Shown here piece by piece: positions 1-10,000 of a DNA stretch of 42,127 nt. Under the pieces are notes generated by a model, which had not been told where the DNA came from, did no database searches, and was given only the letters and a program-made list of their open reading frames with translations. Origin of the DNA: Ministeria vibrans ATCC 50519 (taxonomy: Eukaryota > Opisthokonta > Filasterea); assembly GCA_943704425.1 (NCBI GenBank), contig CALSCP010002820.1, positions 1-42,127 of the forward strand, given 5' to 3'. Within the stretch, counting starts at the first letter, position 1. Every line of letters begins with the position of its first letter. Made by a program: the position numbers and the translations under genes.

Positions 1-70
1 TTTTTTTTCTGTGTTGTCATGTTTGCTTTTCTGCCTTTTGCGCTCTTCTCTCGTTGTGCGGTGTGTGCAG

Positions 71-636
71 TCGCACAAGGGACGGCGCAAGATCAACATC
101 GAGTACATCGAAGACCGGGCGCGGCGGCACATCACCTTCTCCAAGCGCAAGGCGGGCATCATGAAGAAGGTGCCGAGAGAGTGTCGCGAGAGTGTTGAGA
201 GAGCCAAACCCAAGAATTAATATTATTTTATTATTCTTAAATTCGCACCTTTTCCCTTTTCGGTCGTTTTGCTTTCCTTCTCAGGCGTATGAGCTCAGTA
301 CCCTCACCGGCACCCAGGTCCTCTTGCTTGTTGCCTCCGAGACAGGTTCGTTTCACTGCTCTCTCTCTCTTCGTCTTTTCCTCACAGCTTTTTTTTTGCG
401 TCTGTCTCTCGTTCTCCGACAGGCCATGTTTACACTTTTGCCAGTACAAAACTGCAGCCGATGGTGTCGCACCCCGAAGGCAAGTCGCTTATCCAAGCGT
501 GCCTGAATGCCGCCGACCCCGTCCCCCCCTCCGCCTCTGCACCCGCACCCGACGCCCCACAGCCACGGCCGTCGAAGCGGCGCTCGAGCACGACAGCCAG
601 CGCCTCGGCCTCGGCTGCTGCTGCTGCTTCTGCCTC

Positions 637-679
<43 letters not shown>

Positions 680-901
680 GCTGCTGCTGTACCACACCCC
701 GCCCCATCCATTCCGTCACTCGACACGCTCCACCAGCGACAGCTTCAGCAAGATAGCGAACAACACACACTCGATCACCAGCATCAACGACACCAACTAC
801 AGCAACAAGCGCTACAGGAACAACACCAACAACAACAACATCAAATGCAACAGCGCCTTATACAACAGCATCAACAACAAAAAGAGCAACAGCAGCAACA
901 G

Positions 902-964
<63 letters not shown>

Positions 965-1288
965 AAACAGCCGGACCCTGACGAGCACAAACCACAGTAC
1001 TTTGTCCGAAACACTCACCCCATATATCAACCAGCCCCTTGCCAAACAATTCAGCGACCACTACCATCACCACAACAGCAGCAGCAGCAGCAGCAGCAGC
1101 ATGAGTCGCACTCCCCTCACATGGTCCCTCCCTCCATCTACTTCACAACCCACCGTCGCTCCCTTCCGTCCCTCGCTGCGCCCCCTTCCCCCGTCCTCAA
1201 CCACCACTCTCCTATCCTACAACAACAGCAACAGCACCATCACCTCCAGGATACTCCTCCTCTCCCTCGAAACAAATACTTCTACTGA
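71..1288 (+). CDS. SRF/MCM1-type MADS-box transcription factor (5' partial)
   Basis: Sequence-specific nuclear transcription factor that would bind CArG-like boxes as a dimer. Three exons fit: 71-169 (phase 0), 285-345 and 423-1288, about 341 residues. The first two exons encode the DNA-binding MADS core (RRKINIEYIE, FSKRKAGIMKK) continuing into AYELSTLTGTQVLLLVASE. The third begins HVYTFA, then LQPMV and KSLIQACLN, the dimerisation extension seen in SRF and MCM1. The rest is low complexity: polyAla near 614-690, a run of 26 Gln at 887-964 and a shorter Gln run near 1072-1100, typical of activation domains. The N-terminus lies upstream of the window. Donors are GTGCCG and GTTCGT, less canonical than elsewhere. 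The family is certain; SRF versus MCM1 cannot be decided from this piece. Confidence 0.9.
614..1100 (+). repeat. Coding GCT and CAG/CAA repeats (polyAla, polyGln)
   Basis: Trinucleotide tracts lie inside the last exon of the MADS gene. GCT-rich codons near 614-690 give interrupted polyAla. Mixed CAG/CAA codons at 887-964 give 26 uninterrupted Gln, and a CAG run at about 1072-1100 gives some nine more. Because the period is three, other frames are also open here (polyLeu, polySer), which explains several spurious overlapping reading frames. The CAA interruptions should slow length change compared with pure CAG. Confidence 0.9.
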
Positions 1289-1376
1289 AAAATGAAAAAT
1301 AATACACTTTCTTTCTCTCTATCACTTTGTTTCTTTCTCCTCTCTTTCTCTCTTTCTCTCTCACCCACTGTCTGAT
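1289..1376. other. Convergent 3' intergenic gap with pyrimidine repeat
   Basis: This 88-bp gap separates the stop codons of the MADS gene (+) and the carboxypeptidase gene (-). It must hold the 3' untranslated regions of both, so their transcripts probably overlap. It carries one copy of the dispersed pyrimidine motif (core at 1323-1340) found in several introns of the window. Confidence 0.6.
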
Positions 1377-4300
1377 TCACGCGCGATAGTCGGTATCGGC
1401 CATCTCCAAATCATCATCATCCCATGTGTTTAGAGAGGTCGGGACACGGGCAAACCCGTGATGACGTCGGCGATGTTTGCGCACCCATAGCACCACCGCC
1501 AACAATGCCCCCACTGCCACCAGCACTCCCAGCACCAGCCCTGGCACAGACGCAATCGCACTGCTCCTTTCCATCACAACCGTAGCCAACGTCACCCCAC
1601 CTCCATCACTCACCCGCACCCGCTCACTGTGCGTCACATAGCCTCCTTTGCTCAGCGTCACTGTGTACTCCCCGGCCAACAGCAGACGCCAAAACGCCCC
1701 ACTCTCCACCGAACTCACCGTGTGCTTGAGCCCCGACACAGACACCGTTACATCCGCCAGGCCCTGCCCCGTCACCGCGTCAACCGCCCGCCCCCGCACC
1801 CCAATGTGCACCTGCTCCATGTACGCCAGAAGTGCCTCCCGATTGTCCTCCCAGATGCTCCCCAGCAGAGCTTCGCGCGGAAATTTACAGCACCCCATCT
1901 CAATCGTAATCTCAAAGCAGTTGCTGTGCACATAGTTGAAGTCCTCCATGCCGCCCCGCAGCGAGTACCACTGTGCCCCGTTCGTAATCCCCCCAGGAAA
2001 GTGGTCTCCACACGACGCCCCTTGGTCAACATGCATCGTCCGGTGCGCCTGTGCGAACACAGTTGCCAGATGCCGGAACAGCGTGTCGTCTGCCGTCCCG
2101 CTGTATCCCTGCCCATTGCTTGGCGTGTCGTCAAACGGGTAGCTCGCTACGAGAGCACCTCCATGGAGATTCGCCGACAATACAAACTGGTTATTCACAA
2201 TGAAGCGCTCCAGTGCAGCAGTCTCAGGCTGTGGCGCTGGCTGCATCTTGGACGTAAGAAACTGGTCCAGAAAGTTCCGGTTGAGATCAACATTGTGCGC
2301 ATTGCTGCGACCCACCACTCCTTGGCAGTCCCCTTCTTGCGCCTGCTCATACCCGTCGGGGTTCATTGTCGGCATAATGAACAGTTCGGTTGTGTTGACC
2401 AGGCGCGACACCCGCTCGTCCCATGTGTAGCGACTGCACAGGTACTCAATCAGCGCCACAAGCATCTCGCGCCCCACCACTTCGTTGCCGTGCATGTTTC
2501 CAACATACTTGAAACGCGGACGCAGCGGCACCGACACATCGCCAAGCGAAAAGTCTGCAATGCGCAATGTCCACAGCTCGCGCCCTTCGACGCTCTGCCC
2601 GGCCGTTACAAGGCGCGTCAGTGTCGGATAGCGCTCGTGAACACTCTTAAGAAAGGTCGTCAGCTGCTCGTAGTTGTGGTGCGCATGGGCAAACGTGAAG
2701 ACGGGACCCAGCAGGACACTGACATGGCGCACAGGCGACGCAGACGCACCCGATACAAACTGAATGTGCTCCTCAAAGTGCGACGCAGTGATGCGCAGCG
2801 TGACGTTCGACGCGGGCCAGACAAACCGACTGAAGGAGCCGTCGCAGCGCGAAGCGGCAGTGCACGCACGCGACACATGATGAAAGCCATCGACACTGAT
2901 GGCGACGGTGGACGTGAGCGCCGACGTGGCCGTCGATTCGTACAGCGGCTGCACCGACAGCAGCTTGTGCGTCGATGCGTCATGCAGCAGACCGTGCAGA
3001 AGCACTCCATCGCTGCTCAGCAAAGTATTCCCAACGCCAATCAACCCCATCATGAGTGTCGTGAGCAGTGGTGAAAGGACCAGCTCAGCGGGACGGGCCG
3101 TGCACGCAAGACCAATACTCAGTGTCAACGACCCGTGTTGCTGGTACAGTACGGCGCCACGCTCGCCCACACTGGAGGGCCACTCAACTGCGGGTGTCAC
3201 GTCAGTTGCCGTGCCTCCAAGCGCAAGGCAGGCGGTTGTGACGGCCGACGACGAGGCCGACTGGGCCGTTCCTTTGGCATACGCATCGCCCAGATGTGCT
3301 AGAATCGCCTCGTCCGCATCCGTCTCCACCACCTGCATGGGCCAGACGGCGCCCGTAAAGCCTGTCGCAAGCACCACAGCGAGAAGTGGTGCGTGCACCA
3401 CATCTGCAAGGAGCGCATTCTCGTGCGACGACCCATCGGGAGTACACTGGCTCGCATCCTGGCGCAACATCACCGTCACATAGAGCGCCAACTGAGTCCC
3501 CATCTTGACGAGCGCCGTCTGGTGTGTCGCCGGCAGCGAGCAGCTCTCGCCCTTGATTGCGTTGTCCATGCACTCCAGCGTAAGCCGCGCCATGCCAACG
3601 GCCAGTTCCATGTCGGCCGTGGTTTTGTCCGTCGACGACTCGGCCGTCCCCTGAATGCCACTCACCAGATGCACAATGGGACGTGCAAGCACTGCACTCT
3701 CGGCAACGCCTCCCATTGCAAAATTGGAAATGACAAGGGAGACTTCGCGCGAACAGTCACGGCGGGCCGTGTCGTAAAAGCGGGCGTGCAGTGGATGGCT
3801 CGCCGCAATGCTTTTCAAGTCAGCCGCGAGTGCCTCGGTGTTCTCGTGGTAGCCACCCATCATGGGCGTCGAATCGGACGGAGGCGCCTCGGGCACAGGC
3901 GTGCTCGCGACCGATGCAGTGGCTGCCCCAATCGTCTCGCCACCCTCTGTGACTTTCGGCACAAGGTTCAAATTCATAAGGGTCGCTGATGCAACTCCCG
4001 CCGACGAAGACGACTCAATAATTTTGATGTGTCGTGTCACAGACTCATAGCCATAGGCGGAAACGGAGAGTTCGTAATCGCCCGAGCCCGCCAGCAGACG
4101 CCAATACTTGCCATACTCGTTGCACAGCACAGCGTGACCCTTCTCACCTGCCTTGGCCTGCTCTGCTGTCATAATGGTGACCGACGCCCCTGCAACAGGC
4201 GCACCACCATCCGTCGTAATGGTGCCCTTCACACCCAGGTGCGCATGTTCAATGAAATCGAGGAGCGCCCCGCGACTGTTGCCATAACTCTGTGCAAACT

Positions 4301-6912
4301 GTTCGGTGAAGCGCGGAAAGGCACAGCAACCCAAGTGAAGCGTCACTTGAGCGCAATTGCTGTGTGTGTATGCATAGTCTGCCATGCCATTTGTGGCAGG
4401 CATTCTCGTCGAGTCGCGTCGTCGGCTCGAGCTACTGCACTCCCGCTGATCCGCCATGTCTACTTGAGCGCGCGTGAAATCTGAGGCAATGCGCGCAAAC
4501 AGCTCCTCGTCAGGCGTCGTTTGAGCGGTGTCAAACTCAAAGGGGTGCGTCACGGAGAAAGTGCCATCCACACGCAACACGGCGCCGAGAACAAAATCGT
4601 CGCGGTCCTCGGTCCAGTCAAGATACGCCTGAGTCTCAGCCTGCAAGGTGTGCTCGTCGCCGTCAGACGATGGCAAATCGGAGTAGATGTCAGCGCCACG
4701 TCGTGTCTGGCGTCGCCGTTGCTGCCGTCGTTGCTCCGTGGCACCGTTAACACCCACGTCGCTGCAGTCGTCCGGCAGTGCCTCGGCCAGTGCGTCTGGA
4801 TTGAGCACAGGCAAAAGATACAGATCGACCGTGTCGAGAATGCCCTGAGCTCGCTGGGCCGCATCTACATCAGCGTCCGGCTGGCTTGCACTCCTAGCCG
4901 ACGACAGTATGTCCTCGGCAAGGAACATGAGCATTTCGCTCGTGAGCGCGTCGCCCACGTCCACCGAACCAACAAGACGCACTTTGGGTCGGCCTGTCGA
5001 TTGCACGTCGGCTGTCGCAACGCCACTGGTGAGTCGCAAGACTTGAATGGGGCGTCCTGACGACGACTGGCCCACCGTCTCCATTGCCACTGAATCCGGG
5101 TAGAGTTTCAAAAGCGAATCCATTGCACTCATGATGCGCTGCAGCCGAGTCGCGCCGTCCTCCGATGGCGTAGAGGCGCCCTCGGAGGACGAAGGTACAT
5201 CCGTGTTACCAGGAACAGGAGCACTGTCGGAGATCAATTCAAAGTTGAGCTCAGCATAGGACGGTGTCGCACCGGCGCTGGGCACATTCGCATGCTGTGT
5301 CAGCGGTGCGTACCCGTCAACCGTGACCGTGATGTCAACAGATTGGTCGGGCACCAACAGGCGGTAGTAGTAGCCGTAGAGATCTGTCTGAATCTCGTGC
5401 TGCAGCGAGTCCACCGACACAATTGCATTGCGCAGTGGTTCGCCAGTTGCTTTGTCAGTCACGCGTCCTCGCACTCCAATATGCACAGCCTCCATGTAGA
5501 CCAGTAGTGATTCGCGGTTCTGCGACCACTCCGAGGGCATTTGCGACGCCGGTGGGTACTTGCAACAGCCCAATTCAATGGTGATTTCAAAGCAGTTGCT
5601 GTGCTGGTAGTTCCAATCTTGCATGCCCCCTCGCAAAGAGTACCAGTCGGCGCCGTTTGTGATGCCACCTGGAAAATTATCACCGCAATTTGTTCCTTGG
5701 ACCATTTTCGCGTGGTTCGAGGCGTAGAGAGTGGCAAGGAAGCGAAAGACCGCGTCATCGGGTGACGTACTGTAGCCCTGTCGGTTAGTCACCGTGTCGT
5801 CATAGGGGTAGCTGGCGACGAGAGCGCCGCCATGTAGATTGGCCGACAGCGTGAAATTGTACGTGCGAATAAAATCCATGAGAACCATTGTCTCCTTTTC
5901 GACCGACGCCTTGACACCGCCATTGACAAACTGATCGGGGAAGTCGCGATTCAAATCGACCATACGCGCATTGGCGCGCCCCTGTACCCCGTAACAGTCT
6001 CGCTCGCTGGCTCGCTCGTAGCCATCGGGGTTCATGGTTGGCTAAAAGACGACAACGTGAATACACACAAGTATAATTATAAGAAAATAAGAGAATACGA
6101 ATACAAACAAGTATAATTATAATAAAATAAGAGAATACGAATACAAACAAGTAAAATTATAATAAAATAAGAGAATACGAAGAGGAAGAAGAAGAAGAAG
6201 AAGAAGAATAATAATAATAATAATAATAAAATAAGAGAATACGAAGAAGAATACAACCCATTTATTAATGATACTATTATTGTCAGAAAAAGACGTATTG
6301 GCATCATGATTCATGATAACAATGATAACAATGAAGGAATGATAATGATTGATTTTGTACCATGATGAAAATTCTGGTCGAGTCCACAAGCTTGGTGATG
6401 CGCGGATCCGTACCATACGTGTTGCAAATTGTCTCTAGCAACGTCAAAAGTAGCTCTCGACCAATCACTTCGTTTCCTACAAATTTAAAAGTGCCACGAA
6501 AGAAGAAAGTCACTCAAGGGAAAACTGCTCGTGTGAGAAATGGTTTCGTACCGTGCATATTAGCCACGTATTTGAAGAGGGGCTTGCCCGGGGTGGCGCT
6601 GCCGGGCGTCGTGGACACCTCCATGGTGTAGAGCTGGCGGCCTTCAGAGGAGGAACCGGCCGAAAAGAGACGCATGATGTGGGGACAGGCCAACGCAACA
6701 TCCTAAAGGAGCCATGCGCCATTTAACGCACTGGATCAGCCGCGGGCGCGAGGGGGGAGGGAGGGGGAGGGGGGGGAAGGGGGTACGGCGCGCACACGTA
6801 CCTTCATGGACTGTTCGAGCTTGACGTAGTTTCGATGTCCATACGATACAGTGACACGCTCGCTCAACGCAAGCGTCGTCAACACAATGGTCGTCACAAT
6901 CAAGCGGAGCAT
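1377..6912 (-). CDS. CPD: Carboxypeptidase D-like membrane metallocarboxypeptidase, four CP units
   Basis: M14B zinc carboxypeptidase that trims C-terminal Lys/Arg from peptides in the secretory pathway. Exons: 6912-6802, 6702-6552, 6476-6361, 6041-1377; 1,680 aa. The start at 6912 gives a hydrophobic signal peptide ([17 protein letters not shown]); an in-frame Met at 6975 is less likely. Unit I keeps His87/Glu90 (MHGNE), NPDGYE, His196 (NLHGG) and catalytic Glu282 (TIELGCC). Unit IV keeps His1310/Glu1313, His1419 and Glu1507. Units II (about 424-735) and III (about 857-1240) retain the fold pattern but have lost zinc ligands; II has His where the catalytic Glu should be. Transthyretin-like segments (VRGRVTD, VRGRAVD) follow the CP units. 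A transmembrane helix at about 1626-1647 precedes a short tail with an acidic DDDDLE cluster, suggesting trans-Golgi cycling. Classical animal CPD has three units, so this order (active, dead, dead, active) is unusual. Confidence 0.9.
6042..6360 (-). repeat. Carboxypeptidase intron 3 with 40-bp tandem repeat and triplet tracts
   Basis: A 319-nt intron. Positions 6067-6186 hold nearly three tandem copies of a 40-bp A/T-rich unit (starts near 6067, 6107 and 6147). It is followed by GAA and AAT triplet runs at about 6180-6233, then a fragment resembling the repeat. Donor GTACAA on the minus strand and acceptor TTTTAG delimit it, and protein continuity (RIFIM to PTMNPDGYE) supports the splice. 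Confidence 0.75.
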
Positions 6913-7039
6913 AACAATAACAAATTGAATGAGATTTGAGAAAGATTTAGCAAAATCGGGCAAATCCCCAAGCAAGAATAATAACTCAAGTAATCAAGTT
7001 CACACAAATTTTCCCTTTTCCTAGCACCCGCCCTCTTTG
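6913..7039. promoter_or_regulatory. Divergent promoter region, carboxypeptidase / VPS13D
   Basis: Only 127 bp lie between the chosen start codons of the minus-strand carboxypeptidase gene and plus-strand VPS13D, so both promoters and 5' leaders must share it, unless the leaders are spliced or the upstream in-frame Met at 6975 is used. The sequence is A/T-rich with no clear TATA box; a pyrimidine stretch precedes the VPS13D ATG. The promoter assignment is positional. Confidence 0.45.
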
Positions 7040-10000
7040 ATGTTCGAGGGCCTTGTGGCCGACCTGGTCAACCGCCTTCTAGGCGAGTTTGTCGAGGGTC
7101 TGGACTCGGCGCAACTACGCATTGCGGTGTGGCAGGGGAGCGTGTCGGTCGGACCGTTGGTGTTGCGTCGCGACGCCCTTGCCAAGCTGCAGCTGCCAAT
7201 CGACGTTGCGACCGGCTACATTGGAAACCTATCGCTCATGGTACGGCTTGTGGCCCAGCGTCGCCCGCTTATCGCACCACTCGCTTTTGTCGCTGACCTC
7301 TTTTTCATTCAGGTCCCTTGGACCCGCATCAAAAGCGACCCTGTCACCGTCGTTCTCGACCAACTTCACCTTGTGGCCGCGCCACGTGCGGCCGACCGTG
7401 TCTTCAGCGCCGAGGAGGAAGAGGAGCGCAAACAGTACACAAAGCAGAAGATGCTGGCGGCGCTGGAAATGCTGCGTGAAAAGGTCAACAGAGGGATTTC
7501 GAGCGCGGCGGACGCTCAGCAAAGTGCTGCCGGCGACGCCTCCTTCACCGCTTCCCTCGTCACCAAGATCATCGACAACCTCCAGGTGACCATTCGCAAC
7601 GTCCACATGCGCTACGAGGACACGCTTAGTCTGCCGGGTCATCCGTTCTCTTGTGGTCTGGTCGTCGACGAACTCTCAGCACAGTCCACCGACGCCTCTT
7701 GGAGTCCCGGTTACATTGGCGACACCCAATCCCTTGTACACAAACTTCTGGCGTTGCGTGGTCTCTCTTTCTACTGGAACTCAGACGAGCCTGAAGAGGC
7801 ACTCTTTGCACGCATCACCGATCGCACCGTTCTCGCCCAACGCCTTGCCAACATCACGCACACAAACGAGTCCAACGATGCCGACACCTCTCCCACCACA
7901 CCCTCTGCAGCACTGCGCTTTGCTGTGGCACCCATTTCGGCCACGGCCAAACTTGTGCTTGCCAAACGCGCCCATCTCTTGCGCACGCCCACTGCACATC
8001 GTGTCTCTCTCGACGTCGTCTTTGACCGCATCCACATCAATGTGCACGAGGAAATGATCCAGGATGCCCACGCACTCATGCTCCTCTTTAGTCTCTTTGC
8101 TCGACGCGAGCGTTATCTGTCATTGCGACCCCTCCAGAGCGTCGCCCAGGCACCTCGAGGTGTCTGGTGGCACTACGCCATCCAGTCGGTGCTCGCCGAT
8201 GTGCGCCAGCGCCGTCGCCATTGGTCCTGGGAGTGGATGCGTGAACGTCGTGATGACCGTCGTGCCTACGTCAGTGTCTACACGCGTCTTCTCACCTCTT
8301 CAGAGAAACCTCCTCTGCCACCCGATGATCGCCAGTGCTTTGATGCTCTCGAGCGCAAACTCTCCTATGAAGACATTCGATTCTTCCGTGCCATTGCCAT
8401 TGCTCACATCTCGACCGAGTCGTCGCTCGTTGCCAAGGCGAAGGCCGCAAAGAAACTTGCTGCCGTCTCTCAGAACACACCCTCTGGCGCCGCAGATGGC
8501 GCGCCCGCTTCGTCCACGGCCGCAGCGGCAACAGCCGGCTCATCATGGGGTGCGTGGGCCTCCTCTTTGATCTGGACTGCTCCTCGAGGGGAGGAAGCCA
8601 CAACCACAACCGACGGTACTGGCGGCACCACTGATACCAACAATGCTGCTGCGTCCCCTGCGTCCCCTGCCTCCCCTGCTTCGCCAACGAAACAGACTGG
8701 CTGGAATGCGCTGGCACCCGACGAACGCCGAACTCTTCTCGACACAATCGGCTACTCGTCCACTAGCGACGACGACGCCAACACCAATGATGCCGTAGCC
8801 AACGTTTCGCCATTTGCTTCCTTCCGCTCGAGCTTTCTCCTGCGCAACGGTGCAGTTGCTCTCTACGCTACTCATCGGTTCCATACCTCATCATTAGCAT
8901 CTTCTTCACCACCCTCTTCTTCGCTCATTCCGCTTGCCGAACTCGAGTTTTCCCCACTTGAACTTCGTTGGCAGACTCGACGAGGACACACTCGCTCGGC
9001 CGTTTCTCTTGGTCAACTCCATTTGCACGACCGATTCACCATTTCGCCAGTGTTTCCGCTGCTCATCACAAGCGGCTCCACGAGCAGTCCCAAGTCTTCT
9101 TTGACTACCTCGACCGAAACTAATGTCTTCTCGGCACGCTACGAACAACGTCGCAAGGAGGCTCGTCTCGTCGTTGAGTCGCAGTCACTGACGCTCTTTA
9201 GCAACGAAAGTCTTCTCGAGCGAGCCTGGGACGCTGTTTTCAACCCAGCATCGCCCGACACATCGACTACCGCCGCTGATGCCCTCGCACCTGTTCCCAC
9301 CCTCGACACCACCCCGGCCACGTCTAATTCTGGAACGGCAACCGCAACAACAGGCACTGGTTCTTCTGCCGCCGCTGTCGACAATGGTCGCCGTTTTGAC
9401 GTGCGAATTGACGCCCATGCTCCTCGCATCATCTTGCCGTCTGCTGTCTCCTCCAGCGACCCCTCCACCGTGTCCGTCTGGGCCTTTGACTTGGGTCATC
9501 TTTCCATTGCGCGCAAAAGCACCACCGCACACAAGATGGACCCTGACATGTCACTATCAGTTGTCCAGGAGCAGCGCGACAACAGCGGTGGTGAATGCAC
9601 GGTAGCCAACGACAGCAATGGCAACAGCATTAACAGCGACATTGACGACGAAGACGACGACGACGACTTCTTCACGCCTCCCGGCACTCCTTCGCCTGTT
9701 CCTTCGCCTGTCGCGTCTCCCGTCCCGTTTGCCGCCGACTCCGGTGACAACACTGCCACCACGAATCACACGGAAGAGGTTGAGACTGTTGCAGCAACCC
9801 GTCCGTCGCTGGCCTTTGAGATGTACAATGTGGCGCTCGACGACCTTCAAGTGGTGTGTTCGTCGGCGAACGAGTGGGAGACGGCGCTTGCGTGTCGCGA
9901 TCAGGATAGCACCTACCACCTCGTGGATCGCTTCTCCATTGCCGTTGGTGTCGACAAGAACCTCTGTCCGGCCACCACTGACCTGACACTGCCGCACTAT

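Noticed and set aside
507-1295. Second long frame (polyLeu, polySer, polyAsn) through the MADS last exon
   Set aside because: Triplet repeats stay open in every frame; only the polyAla/polyGln frame continues the MADS core after splicing.
1629-3074. 481-codon plus-strand open frame opposite the carboxypeptidase gene
   Set aside because: It is the antisense shadow of a GC-rich conserved coding exon; composition is Arg/His/Pro-rich with no recognisable domain.
6913-6975. Upstream Met at 6975 as start of the carboxypeptidase
   Set aside because: It would place 21 polar residues before the hydrophobic signal sequence that begins directly at the Met at 6912.
7229-7642. Minus-strand open frames inside VPS13D
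   Set aside because: Short antisense frames of a long conserved coding exon; no start context, splice sites or domains.
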